NCBI RefSeq assembly: GCF_042431545.1
Contig: NZ_JBHLYX010000003.1
DNA from: Pseudoalteromonas xiamenensis
GTDB lineage: Bacteria; Pseudomonadota; Gammaproteobacteria; Enterobacterales; Alteromonadaceae
Reading direction: 5' to 3' (one strand)
DNA length: 64,000 nt
Shown here: piece after piece, positions 16,157-24,103 of the stretch
Layout of the letters: every line of letters begins with the position of its first letter
Position numbering within the stretch: the first letter of the stretch is position 1
Notes under the pieces: model-generated
What the model was told of the DNA's origin: nothing
Seen by the model: only the letters and a program-made list of their open reading frames with translations
The model's database searches: none
Made by a program: the position numbers and the translations under genes

Positions 16157-18484
16157 ATGAGTGATTTAGAAACCCTGTCTTTGCAGGGCATTGAGCAGCA
16201 AAGTATGGGGCGTTTTACTGAAGACGCCTATTTAAATTATTCCATGTACGTCATCATGGATAGAGCTTTGCCACACATTGGCGATGGTTTAAAACCAGTG
16301 CAACGTCGTATCGTTTATGCGATGAGTGAGCTGGGATTATCCGCGAGCGCGAAATACAAAAAATCAGCGCGTACAGTCGGTGACGTGTTAGGTAAATATC
16401 ACCCACACGGTGACAGTGCATGCTACGAGGCGATGGTCCTTATGGCGCAGCCGTTCAGTTATCGCTATCCACTGGTGGATGGACAAGGTAACTGGGGTGC
16501 TGCCGATGATCCCAAGTCTTTCGCCGCAATGCGTTATACCGAAGCGCGTTTATCTAAATTCTCGGAAGTGCTTCTCAAAGAACTTGGTCAAGGTACGGTG
16601 GACTGGACACCAAACTTTGATGGTACGATGGATGAACCAAAAGTATTGCCTGCGCGTTTACCGCATATCCTCCTCAATGGGGTAACGGGTATTGCTGTAG
16701 GTATGGCTACGGATATTCCTCCGCATAACGTTCGTGAAGTGGCTAGTGCGTGTTGTTTGTTGTTGGACAACCCCAAGACTGAACTTCAAGAATTACTTGG
16801 TTTGGTACAAGCGCCTGATTATCCGACAGAAGCCGAGATTATTACTCCTCGTAGTGAAATTGAAAAAATCTACACGTCTGGACGTGGTTCAATAAAAATG
16901 CGTGCGGTTTTCACCGAAGAGCAAGGTGAAATCGTCATTACGGCGTTACCACATCAATGTTCAGGTGCAAAAGTGCTTGAGCAAATTGCTGCGCAAATGA
17001 CCGCGAAAAAGTTACCTATGGTTGCTGACTTACGTGATGAATCGGATCATGAAAACCCGACTCGTATCGTCATTGTGCCACGCTCAAATCGAGTAAAAGT
17101 GGAGCCGTTAATGGCGCATTTATTTGCGACAACGGACCTTGAAAAAAGTTATCGCATCAACTTAAACATGATAGGTCTTGATGGCCGTCCTCAAGTTAAA
17201 GACTTACGCACGATTTTATCCGAGTGGTTAGATTTCCGCCGTGAAACAGTGCGCCGTCGTTTGCAGTATCGTCTCGATAAAGTATTAAACCGCCTGCATA
17301 TCTTAGAAGGTTTATTAATCGCTTATCTCAACATTGATGAAGTGATTGAGATCATTCGTACATACGATGAGCCAAAGGTTGAGCTGATGTCGCGTTTTGG
17401 CTTGAGCGATAAGCAAGCCGAAGCCATTCTAGAACTTAAATTACGACACTTGGCTAAACTTGAAGAGTTCAAGATCAAAGGTGAACAAGACGAGCTTGCT
17501 AAAGAGCGTGACAATCTAGAGAAAACGTTAGGCTCTGAGCGTCGTATGTCGACGTTAATGAAAAAAGAAATTCAAGAAGCAGCTGAGATGTATGGCGATG
17601 ACCGTCGCTCGCCTGTCGTTGAACGTGCAGAAGCCAAAGCGCTCACGGAAAAAGAATTGATGCCGACGGAAGCGGTGACAGTTGTATTGTCCGAAAAAGG
17701 TTGGGCACGTATTGCCAAAGGGCATGATATTGATGCCGAAGGACTCAGTTACCGTGCGGGCGATAGTTTCAAAGCGCAAGCGCACGGACGTAGCAACCAA
17801 CCCGCAGTATTCTTGGATTCGTCAGGTCGTGCGTTCGCAACTGATGCACACAGCCTTCCATCAGCTCGAAGTCAGGGTGAGCCGATGACTGGCCGATTTA
17901 ATTTGGCCACAGGGACTAACTTCGAACATGTCATTATGGGCGAAGACAAGCAGATGTATTTGATGGCAACAGATGGTGGTTACGGGTTTATCTCAGAATT
18001 CACTGATTTGGTGTCGAAAAACAAAAATGGTAAAGCGCTTGTTACTGTGCCAAATGGTGCATTGTTAATGGAACCAATTGAAGTCAAAGATCTCACGACG
18101 GATTTGTGTATGGCGATTTCAAGCGAAGGTAGAATGTTATTGTTTCCACTGAGAGATTTGCCAAAACTTGGCAAAGGTAAAGGGAATAAAATTATTTCTA
18201 TCCCAAGCGCTAAAGTACAATCGCGCGAGGAATTTGTAAAAGTGTTAGCGGTTGTGCCCAGTGGTGCATGCGTGACACTGCATGCAGGTAAGCGAAAGTT
18301 AACGCTTAAGCCAAGCGATCTGGAGCACTATTATGGTGAGCGTGGTCGTCGAGGAAATAAACTTCCTCGGGGTCTTCAGCGTGTTGATGAGTTTGAAATT
18401 GAATATCAGGCGCCCGCAGTCGAAGCAGTGACTGAAGAACCAATGGATTCAATAAATCCGTCGCTTGAACCGAACGAAGAATAA
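16157..18484 (+). CDS. parC: DNA topoisomerase IV subunit A
   Basis: Catalytic DNA-breakage subunit of topoisomerase IV. Active-site tyrosine is Tyr127 in Ala-Met-Arg-Tyr-Thr-Glu-Ala. The quinolone-determining helix keeps Ser87 and Glu91 (E. coli Ser80/Glu84) in His-Pro-His-Gly-Asp-Ser-Ala-Cys-Tyr-Glu, so no resistance substitution is seen at these two sites. C-terminal beta-pinwheel spans about residues 500-740, with Gly-Arg repeats. Length 775 (E. coli 752). The start has eight bases of spacing after the dehydrogenase stop, with GGGTG upstream. It ends the operon. Confidence 0.98.
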   Translation: MSDLETLSLQGIEQQSMGRFTEDAYLNYSMYVIMDRALPHIGDGLKPVQRRIVYAMSELGLSASAKYKKSARTVGDVLGKYHPHGDSACYEAMVLMAQPFSYRYPLVDGQGNWGAADDPKSFAAMRYTEARLSKFSEVLLKELGQGTVDWTPNFDGTMDEPKVLPARLPHILLNGVTGIAVGMATDIPPHNVREVASACCLLLDNPKTELQELLGLVQAPDYPTEAEIITPRSEIEKIYTSGRGSIKMRAVFTEEQGEIVITALPHQCSGAKVLEQIAAQMTAKKLPMVADLRDESDHENPTRIVIVPRSNRVKVEPLMAHLFATTDLEKSYRINLNMIGLDGRPQVKDLRTILSEWLDFRRETVRRRLQYRLDKVLNRLHILEGLLIAYLNIDEVIEIIRTYDEPKVELMSRFGLSDKQAEAILELKLRHLAKLEEFKIKGEQDELAKERDNLEKTLGSERRMSTLMKKEIQEAAEMYGDDRRSPVVERAEAKALTEKELMPTEAVTVVLSEKGWARIAKGHDIDAEGLSYRAGDSFKAQAHGRSNQPAVFLDSSGRAFATDAHSLPSARSQGEPMTGRFNLATGTNFEHVIMGEDKQMYLMATDGGYGFISEFTDLVSKNKNGKALVTVPNGALLMEPIEVKDLTTDLCMAISSEGRMLLFPLRDLPKLGKGKGNKIISIPSAKVQSREEFVKVLAVVPSGACVTLHAGKRKLTLKPSDLEHYYGERGRRGNKLPRGLQRVDEFEIEYQAPAVEAVTEEPMDSINPSLEPNEE

Positions 18485-18488
18485 ATGC

Positions 18489-18516
18489 AAAAGCCCACGA
18501 GAACGTGGGCTTTTTT
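18489..18516 (+). terminator. parC operon terminator
   Basis: A perfect 11-bp stem (18489-18499 with 18504-18514), four-base loop AGAA and a run of T. Placed five bases after the parC stop. Confidence 0.92.
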
Positions 18517-18666
18517 ATGTGAAACGTTAAGTAGACTTGTACGATGAAATAAAAAAGCAAAAAGCCTGATTGTGCTTTGATAATTCGCTTTGTTGATCTG
18601 GGCGCTGATTTTTTATTACGTTTTTGCTAAACTTTGCGGTTAAATGCATCCACGGGATTTTTGTAC

Positions 18667-19230
18667 ATGTCAGACAAGGTTTTTATCACCGCTCAGCAAT
18701 TGCTTGAAAATTCATTTCGTTTAGCGGCTCAAGTTTATGAAGATGGCTTCCGCCCTGATTTCATTATTGGTATCTGGCGTGGCGGTGCGCCAATTGGTAT
18801 CGCAGTACAAGAATTCTACGATTTCAAAGGTATCGACACTGACCACATCGCTGTTCGCACGTCGTCGTACTACGGCATAGGTAAGCAGTCGAAAGAAATC
18901 AAAGTTCACGGTTTGCACTACATCATCGAAAATGCAAATGCAGATAACTCATTACTTATCGTTGATGATGTATTTGATTCAGGTCGCAGTATTTATGCAC
19001 TTAAAGAGAAGTTAGGCGAACTGATGCGTCTTAACCTGCCTACGGACATTCGTGTAGCGTGTCCGTATTACAAGCCAAAAAACACGAAAGTGCCGATGAA
19101 GCCGGATTATTATGTGATTGAATCTGATGAATGGTTGGTGTTTCCACACGAACTTTCTGGTTTAACACAAGATGAGCTACTCAACGGCAAATCTGACTTG
19201 GCAAATATCAAAGAACTATTTGTTAAGTAA
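18667..19230 (+). CDS. Phosphoribosyltransferase (hypoxanthine/xanthine-guanine type, COG2236-like)
   Basis: A 187-residue type I phosphoribosyltransferase. The PRPP-binding motif is Leu-Leu-Ile-Val-Asp-Asp-Val-Phe-Asp-Ser-Gly-Arg-Ser, and an N-terminal Ile-Gly-Ile-Trp-Arg-Gly-Gly-Ala-Pro-Ile-Gly loop marks the PPi-binding region. The long C-terminal region with Tyr-Tyr-Val-Ile-Glu-Ser-Asp-Glu-Trp-Leu-Val-Phe-Pro is as in the COG2236 group usually labelled hypoxanthine phosphoribosyltransferase. The base used (hypoxanthine, guanine or xanthine) is not certain from sequence. ATG at 18667 is taken; an upstream in-frame start at 18634 would add 11 unconserved-looking residues. It has its own terminators on both sides. 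Confidence 0.85.
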   Translation: MSDKVFITAQQLLENSFRLAAQVYEDGFRPDFIIGIWRGGAPIGIAVQEFYDFKGIDTDHIAVRTSSYYGIGKQSKEIKVHGLHYIIENANADNSLLIVDDVFDSGRSIYALKEKLGELMRLNLPTDIRVACPYYKPKNTKVPMKPDYYVIESDEWLVFPHELSGLTQDELLNGKSDLANIKELFVK

Positions 19231-19244
19231 TTTTGTTTCAAAAT

Positions 19245-19275
19245 AAAAAAAGCCAACCTCGGGTTGGCTTTTTTT
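19245..19275. terminator. Bidirectional terminator between the phosphoribosyltransferase and Crp/Fnr-type genes
   Basis: An 8-bp G/C-rich stem (19251-19258 with 19262-19269) extended by A:T pairs, with a three-base loop and A-run on the left and T-run on the right. It serves both convergent genes. Confidence 0.9.
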
Positions 19276-19289
19276 ATACTTGCGCAAAA

Positions 19290-19940
19290 TTAGATAAAGC
19301 TATCAACAAAATCCGCAAGTTTATCGATATCAACAGGCTTTAAACCATCCGTAGAGCGGATTATGAGGCCTTTATCGACAAGCTCAGTCACGACTCGGCG
19401 ATAGGCGCGTTCCGTGGTCGCAAATCGTTCTGCTTCTGCGCTGACGGTTGGATATGCACGTAATAGCGTCGGGTGATTGTTTTCCGCTCGAAGTAGGCAG
19501 TCTCGAGCAATGTTGTACGACAACGGTAACAGCAATTTATCCAAGTTCACCTTTTGATTTTCTGTAAACTTCGCTGCAATCGTTTGAGCTGTGTATAAAC
19601 TGAGTTCAGGTTTATCCAGCAGCAATTGACGCCAATGTTTGAGCTCAATTAAATTGTATTGTACGTCACTTAAACAGGTAACAGTGTACACGCACGGATC
19701 GTTGCTGAGCGCTTCAATTTCGCCAATCAAGGTATTTTGACAATCCAATTGGCCCAACAGCAAACGGCGACCATTCCCCACGTCGTAACTAAATGACACG
19801 GTCCCGCTGCGCACCAAAATGAGTTTCGTTAATGGTTCATCTTGGTGAATAAGCACATCTTTTTTACTGTGATGATAAGTATTGCCTGCGAAGGACAATA
19901 ACTGATCGACAAGATTGGTTGAAAAATGATATTGGAACAT
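19290..19940 (-). CDS. YeiL-like Crp/Fnr-family transcriptional regulator
   Basis: A 216-residue regulator with an N-terminal cyclic-nucleotide-binding-type jelly roll (about 20-130), a long dimer helix, and a C-terminal winged helix (Val-Ser-Ala-Glu-Ala-Glu-Arg-Phe-Ala-Thr-Thr-Glu-Arg-Ala-Tyr-Arg-Arg-Val). The overall pattern, including Ile-Gly-Glu-Ile-Glu-Ala-Leu, is closest to E. coli YeiL. Relative to CRP, the phosphate-binding Arg-Ser pair (Arg82/Ser83) is replaced by Cys-Val/Tyr, so canonical cAMP binding is unlikely; the Cys-rich jelly roll (three Cys at about 68-88) is a different feature. The effector is unknown. A 12-bp palindrome lies 15 bases before its start. Confidence 0.75.
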   Translation of the reverse strand: MFQYHFSTNLVDQLLSFAGNTYHHSKKDVLIHQDEPLTKLILVRSGTVSFSYDVGNGRRLLLGQLDCQNTLIGEIEALSNDPCVYTVTCLSDVQYNLIELKHWRQLLLDKPELSLYTAQTIAAKFTENQKVNLDKLLLPLSYNIARDCLLRAENNHPTLLRAYPTVSAEAERFATTERAYRRVVTELVDKGLIIRSTDGLKPVDIDKLADFVDSFI

Positions 19941-19954
19941 CTAGACGGCTCTTC

Positions 19955-19966
19955 GGACAATTGTCC
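19955..19966. promoter_or_regulatory. 12-bp perfect palindrome upstream of the Crp/Fnr-type gene, candidate operator
   Basis: GGACAATTGTCC lies between the Crp/Fnr-type start (19940) and the leader of the rightward small membrane protein gene. Dimeric regulators of this fold bind palindromes, so self-regulation is a reasonable inference, but the spacing does not match the canonical CRP or FNR site. Confidence 0.35.
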
Positions 19967-19974
19967 TATTTTAT

Positions 19975-20218
19975 TACGTTCTAATGAAGTTAGTATGACA
20001 ACTACTGAGGCAGGGGGTATGGGCCCTTGCCGACATAGTTTTCATGCTAACTCACTCCTGTTTTTTTGGTTTACCAAAAAAGCTTGGCCCAGCTTCCCGT
20101 GTTTTGAGCTTACGTTAGGGTTGTACCTAGTTTTTTGGGTTTCTGGTGAGTTGGCTTCTTTATTTGCTAATCTTAGCTCACCATTGGTTATGCTAACCTA
20201 AGAGAGAGGAGAGAACAA
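19975..20218 (+). promoter_or_regulatory. Structured leader of the 76-residue membrane protein gene
   Basis: This 244-base stretch before the small gene has several pairing segments: an 8-bp hairpin (20009-20016 with 20024-20031), an A/T hairpin (20062-20070 with 20073-20081), and a long-range pair in which GCTAACTCAC near 20046-20055 complements GTGAGTTGGC near 20144-20153 (one G:U). It ends in a good Shine-Dalgarno (GAGAGGAGAG at about 20203-20214). No known riboswitch class was recognised. An ORF across it lacks family signal. Confidence 0.4.
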
Positions 20219-20449
20219 ATGAGTTGGGAATATTTAGGCTATTTTGCTTCCGCTTTTTTGGTTGTCTCGCTCACTATGACGGATGTGGTGAAGCTGAGAT
20301 GGTTTAATTTGGTCGGTTGTATCTGTTTTACCATTTATGGTCTGGCGATTGAAGCATTGCCGGTTGCCATTACAAACGGGCTACTGTCTATTTTAAACAT
20401 TTATCATTTGTACAAGTTGCACATTGAGAGAGAGCCAACAATCGATTAA
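20219..20449 (+). CDS. Small inner membrane protein, YgjV/SemiSWEET-like
   Basis: A 76-residue hydrophobic protein with three membrane segments: about 4-20, 29-46 and 49-66. The Leu-Arg-Trp-Phe-Asn-Leu-Val-Gly-Cys-Ile-Cys-Phe-Thr-Ile-Tyr-Gly-Leu central part and Pro-Val-Ala-Ile-Thr-Asn-Gly resemble the repeat unit of the YgjV-type bacterial inner membrane family; three segments is also the topology of a SemiSWEET half-transporter. No substrate can be named. GGAGAG lies eight bases upstream. Preceded by an unusually long structured leader and followed by a strong terminator. Confidence 0.6.
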   Translation: MSWEYLGYFASAFLVVSLTMTDVVKLRWFNLVGCICFTIYGLAIEALPVAITNGLLSILNIYHLYKLHIEREPTID

Positions 20450-20470
20450 CGTCGGTTGTTGCATTTGATG

Positions 20471-20498
20471 TGGCGAGCAATTGCTCGCCAATTTTTTT
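20471..20498 (+). terminator. Terminator of the 76-residue membrane protein gene
   Basis: A perfect 20-base palindrome (20471-20490, GC-rich arms, AATT at the turn) followed by seven T. It lies 20 bases after the stop and just before the convergent amidohydrolase stop. Confidence 0.88.
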
Positions 20499-20503
20499 AC
20501 TGC

Positions 20504-22165
20504 TTATTTATCGTCTTTTTGTACCATTCGTTTATACACCAACTGTCCCGCTACCCACGTTTCATCAACCTGAATATCTCGAATTTCAAGTGCAGGAACA
20601 TTGAAATAATCTTTATCAATTAAAATAAAATCGGCCCATTTGCCTTTTTCTAAACTACCTAGTTTATGTTCTTGAAATGCAGCGTAGGCAGCATCTAAAG
20701 TAAACGCGCGCAGTGCTTGGTCTCGGCTTAAAGCTTCCTCTGCTCGCCAGCCTTGCTCTGGCTGACCATGAGGATCTTGGCGTGTTACCGCGGAGAAAAG
20801 TCCGTGGAACGGTTCAGCCAATTCAACAGGAAAGTCTGACCCAGCAGCAATTTTACTGCCTTGTTTTAAAAAGGTTTGCCATGCATAGCCGCCCGCCAAC
20901 TGATTATCGGTAAGTCTTTTCTCTGCCATGTGCATGTCTGACGTTGCGTGAACCGGTTGCATCGATGGGATGATATCAAGCGATTTAAATCTTGGGATAT
21001 CTTCTGGCGTGACAATTTGGGCGTGTTCTATCCTATTGCGTAGCAACTTACCCCCTGTTTTTTTGAATTCAGCCTCGTATGCATCAAGCACCACGCGGTT
21101 AGCTTTGTCACCGATTGCGTGGGTGTTTGCGCTAAAGCCGTGTTTAAAAGACAGTCGCATTAGTTCACGTAGTTTATCGTATGTTTCCAGCATTAATCCG
21201 TGATGACCAGGTCGGTCTTTGTAGCTGTCGATAAGTGCCGCTCCGCGACTCCCAAGCGCACCATCTGCGTAAATCTTCACACTACGAACCGAGAGATGGT
21301 CGTTCGGATCTTTGATGATACCAGCTTTAAGCATGGTCTCTAGTTTTGGGTCTGACGCACTTAACATCGCGTAAATACGAATTGGGATAGCCTTGTTTTT
21401 TGCTTGCTCTTGATACACCTGCCACGTTGTATAGTCTATTCCAGCGTCGTGCGCAGACGTAATACCAAGACTAAGTAAATGCTCAGATGCTTTGTTCAGT
21501 GCACGCTTCACATCGTGTTCCGATGCTGCGGGTACATGTTTTCGAACCAGCTCCTCTGCTTTATCTACAAATACGCCGCTTGGTTGGTGGTTGCCTTCGT
21601 AAATGATTTCACCACCTTCTGGTGCCTTTGTCTTTTCATCAATCCCCGCCATTTGCATCGCTTTGGAGTTGACCCAAATGGCGTGGCCGTCCACTCGAGT
21701 GAGCATAACAGGGCGGTTGCCTACGTATTTGTCTAAGTCTGCTGCACTGCCAAATTGTTGGGAAGACCAAAGCGTTTGATCCCAACCTCGGCCGACTATC
21801 CATTCTCCATCGAAGTGATCACTATACGCTTTGAGTTTTTCTCCGATTTGCTCAATGGACGTCATGCCGCGTAAATCGAGTTCCACAAGGTTGTTGCCAA
21901 GACCAATAATGTGACCATGCGCATCAATGAGACCTGGTAGTAGCGTTTTACCATGGCCATCGTAACGAGTCGCCTCAGGAAATTGTTTCAGCATGTCATC
22001 GTTACCGGTAGCAACGACTTTGCCATCTCGTACAACAAGCACCGAAAAGGATTGTGTAGCGCCCTTTAATGTTGGTGTATAGCCAGAGATATTATGAATC
22101 AGCGTGGTATTGGCCAGGGCGCTTGTACAAATCAGCGACAACCCAGCGATAAGCCATTTTTTCAT
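20504..22165 (-). CDS. Secreted YtcJ-like amidohydrolase
   Basis: A 553-residue metal-dependent hydrolase of the amidohydrolase superfamily, YtcJ-like subgroup. Residues 1-18 form a Sec signal peptide (Lys-Lys-Trp-Leu-Ile start, cleavage after Ala-Leu-Ala), so it acts in the periplasm. The TIM-barrel metal motifs are Asp-Ala-His-Gly-His (about 82-86), a central Asn-Thr-His-Ala-Ile-Gly-Asp and Arg-Ile-Glu-His-Ala-Gln, and a late Ala-Ala-Gly-Ser-Asp-Phe-Pro-Val. Asp-Gly-His-Ala-Ile-Trp is typical of the subgroup. The substrate is unknown. It stands alone, convergent with the small membrane protein. Confidence 0.88.
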   Translation of the reverse strand: MKKWLIAGLSLICTSALANTTLIHNISGYTPTLKGATQSFSVLVVRDGKVVATGNDDMLKQFPEATRYDGHGKTLLPGLIDAHGHIIGLGNNLVELDLRGMTSIEQIGEKLKAYSDHFDGEWIVGRGWDQTLWSSQQFGSAADLDKYVGNRPVMLTRVDGHAIWVNSKAMQMAGIDEKTKAPEGGEIIYEGNHQPSGVFVDKAEELVRKHVPAASEHDVKRALNKASEHLLSLGITSAHDAGIDYTTWQVYQEQAKNKAIPIRIYAMLSASDPKLETMLKAGIIKDPNDHLSVRSVKIYADGALGSRGAALIDSYKDRPGHHGLMLETYDKLRELMRLSFKHGFSANTHAIGDKANRVVLDAYEAEFKKTGGKLLRNRIEHAQIVTPEDIPRFKSLDIIPSMQPVHATSDMHMAEKRLTDNQLAGGYAWQTFLKQGSKIAAGSDFPVELAEPFHGLFSAVTRQDPHGQPEQGWRAEEALSRDQALRAFTLDAAYAAFQEHKLGSLEKGKWADFILIDKDYFNVPALEIRDIQVDETWVAGQLVYKRMVQKDDK

Positions 22166-22261
22166 GTTGATGTCCTTGTTGATTTTTTCTCACCCTATCA
22201 AATTAACGTGTAATCGCCCAGAGGTGTGAGATAGACTTATACGGTTTTTAGGGAGAATAGA

Positions 22262-22762
22262 ATGAAGTTATTTATGGTTTATCTTGGTGGCCGCGTTGCT
22301 GGTTGCCATATCGAAATGCACGATGTTCGTTTTGTAATTGGCGAATCGATTGAACAAACTTATGCCAAATTGAAAGCGCAATGGGTTGGCGATAAAAATG
22401 CGGTTCACATGGATAGCTACGTGGAAGTAAAGCATGTTGATGGCTATTCAGTTGAGTTAAAAAAAGAAGCCAATCGTGCCGAATTGAAATTGTACTTTGT
22501 CAATTTAGGCGGTTACATTCCGACAAATTTAGCCGAACAGCATGAGTTTGCTTTGATCGTAGCCACAAATGAACATGAAGCAAAAGAAAAGGCTAAATCA
22601 CAATTGTTAGTGGGCATGTCGCATCAGCACAAAGACAATTTGCATGAAGTGGACGATTGCTTTTCTATTGATTTACTCGACACTGAATATCACATCCATT
22701 TAACCCCGAGTGGCGAATCACAAACCCTACACCCAGATTGGTTTGGTTATCATATTTTATAA
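22262..22762 (+). CDS. DUF1543 domain protein with an internal duplication
   Basis: A 166-residue cytoplasmic protein of the DUF1543 family, of unknown function. The two halves are related: Leu-Phe-Met-Val-Tyr-Leu-Gly-Gly-Arg (residues 3-11) and Leu-Tyr-Phe-Val-Asn-Leu-Gly-Gly-Tyr (about 78-86) each start a strand, followed by Glu-x-His and by Val-Ile-Gly / Leu-Ile-Val-Ala. The start (ATG after a GGGAG) is well placed. It is divergent from the amidohydrolase and convergent with a small membrane protein. Confidence 0.8.
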   Translation: MKLFMVYLGGRVAGCHIEMHDVRFVIGESIEQTYAKLKAQWVGDKNAVHMDSYVEVKHVDGYSVELKKEANRAELKLYFVNLGGYIPTNLAEQHEFALIVATNEHEAKEKAKSQLLVGMSHQHKDNLHEVDDCFSIDLLDTEYHIHLTPSGESQTLHPDWFGYHIL

Positions 22763-22779
22763 CGGCAATTCGGTATTAC

Positions 22780-22814
22780 AAAGAATAGGGGCAACATCGT
22801 TGCCCCTATTCTTT
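22780..22814. terminator. Bidirectional terminator overlapping the stop of the small membrane protein gene
   Basis: A perfect 16-bp stem (22780-22795 with 22799-22814) and a three-base loop. On the minus strand it contains the last codons (stop at 22806-22808) of the 69-residue protein. It separates the convergent DUF1543 and small membrane protein genes. Confidence 0.85.
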
Positions 22815-23015
22815 ATTTTCCGCTTTTATTGCTTTTCGGAAAGCAATCACCACAATGCCGAACATAAGAAACGGCAGTGCGGCAAGGAAATACTCTGCAA
22901 TATGGCTGTCTTGATAATTCGGCTGAAGAATAAAATGACCACCAACGCACATCACAATCACCACAAACAGCAAAGGCAGCATGGATAGTTCTTTTTTCCC
23001 GTTATGTTTTGTCAT
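22806..23015 (-). CDS. Small two-segment membrane protein
   Basis: A 69-residue protein with two hydrophobic segments (about 12-29 and 40-58) and a charged C-terminus. I do not recognise the family. It starts nine bases after the stop of the DMT exporter gene on the same strand, so it is probably co-transcribed and could be an accessory of the exporter or of unknown role. Confidence 0.55.
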   Translation of the reverse strand: MTKHNGKKELSMLPLLFVVIVMCVGGHFILQPNYQDSHIAEYFLAALPFLMFGIVVIAFRKAIKAENKE

Positions 23016-23024
23016 CGTTATTCC

Positions 23025-23942
23025 TTAAGGTTGCGTTGCCGTTAATTCAGAATCAGCAGGGGTGTCTTCTAGTAAATGCACTTCTTTGTGGCGTTGGCTA
23101 ATGGCTACACCAGCGAAGACTAAGGCAATCGCTGCCCATTGCCAAAGATTTAAACGTTCTGCAAGTAGAACGGCCGAAAACAGCAAAGTAAAAACTGGGA
23201 CGAGGTTAGAATAAGCCGCTGCGGTTAACACAGATACACGGCTGATTGCGTAGTTATAAAGCCCATAGGCACCCAGTGTTACAACTGAGCCTAAGTACAA
23301 AATACTCAAAACTGCATCTTGGTTTAGCACTGAAAAATCGGGGAAATCGCTAAACGGTAAAAAGCAGGCAAAAAAGACACTGCCACTCAAACCCTGAACG
23401 CCAATAAGGGCGAGCGGCGAATAACGCGTTGCTAAGCGTTTTACGCTGATAGTATAAAATGCAGCGCAAATCATTGCTAAAAATTCCAATGTATTGCCAA
23501 GTAAGGGATTGGGTGCTTGTTCGGAGCTTGGAGACAGAAATGTCAGTGCAATTGAACCCCCAATACATAAGGTGAAGCCACTGACGATGCTCTTGCTCAA
23601 TCGCTCTTTGAGTAAGAAATACGCCAACAAGGCGACGATAAGCGGCAAGCAGGCCACAATGACCCCAGCTTGTGAGGCGGAAGTGTATTCGATTGCGTGC
23701 CCTTCAAAGAGAAAGTACAAGCAAGGCTCAGCCAAAGACATCGCAAGAAGGTATTTAAGATCGCCTTGCTGATAGGTAAAGCGTTTAGTGTAACGGAACA
23801 GGGCAAGGCACAAGATAAGCGTGGTCAGCATACGAAAGAAAATAACCACATGGGGATCGTACAAGTCAATCGCAAATTTCAAGGCAACAAACGAGCTACC
23901 CCAGAGCATAGTAGCAATTAAAAGACACAAGCCTGCTGGCAT
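23025..23942 (-). CDS. EamA-family DMT exporter
   Basis: A drug/metabolite transporter with about ten membrane segments in two five-segment EamA repeats. The first repeat begins near residue 8 with Ala-Thr-Met-Leu-Trp-Gly-Ser-Ser-Phe. The second opens with Asn-Thr-Leu-Glu-Phe-Leu-Ala-Met-Ile-Cys-Ala-Ala-Phe-Tyr. Start ATG at 23942 has GGGAG seven bases upstream and is preferred over TTG 23960. 305 residues is a usual length. Substrate cannot be inferred; relatives export amino acids, nucleosides or other small metabolites. Confidence 0.85.
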   Translation of the reverse strand: MPAGLCLLIATMLWGSSFVALKFAIDLYDPHVVIFFRMLTTLILCLALFRYTKRFTYQQGDLKYLLAMSLAEPCLYFLFEGHAIEYTSASQAGVIVACLPLIVALLAYFLLKERLSKSIVSGFTLCIGGSIALTFLSPSSEQAPNPLLGNTLEFLAMICAAFYTISVKRLATRYSPLALIGVQGLSGSVFFACFLPFSDFPDFSVLNQDAVLSILYLGSVVTLGAYGLYNYAISRVSVLTAAAYSNLVPVFTLLFSAVLLAERLNLWQWAAIALVFAGVAISQRHKEVHLLEDTPADSELTATQP

Positions 23943-24103
23943 TTTTAGACTCCCATTCAAGACGCGAGAATGGTATCACAGCACACGGTATTCGATAGAA
24001 TGAGATTGAAGAAAATTTACTTGTTTAGATCAATAAAAAGCCGTTATCTTTTGGTGCACTGCAACACGTTTAAAGCAACGTCACGAAAATTGGGGAATGA
24101 GTC

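Noticed and set aside
13150..18484. Quinolone-resistance substitutions in ParC/ParE
   Set aside because: ParC Ser87 and Glu91 are the sensitive residues; no change is seen at these positions.
19926..20201. A 91-codon plus-strand ORF across the leader of the 76-residue membrane protein
   Set aside because: It overlaps the Crp/Fnr-type start, lacks a ribosome site, and the sequence is better explained by RNA structure.
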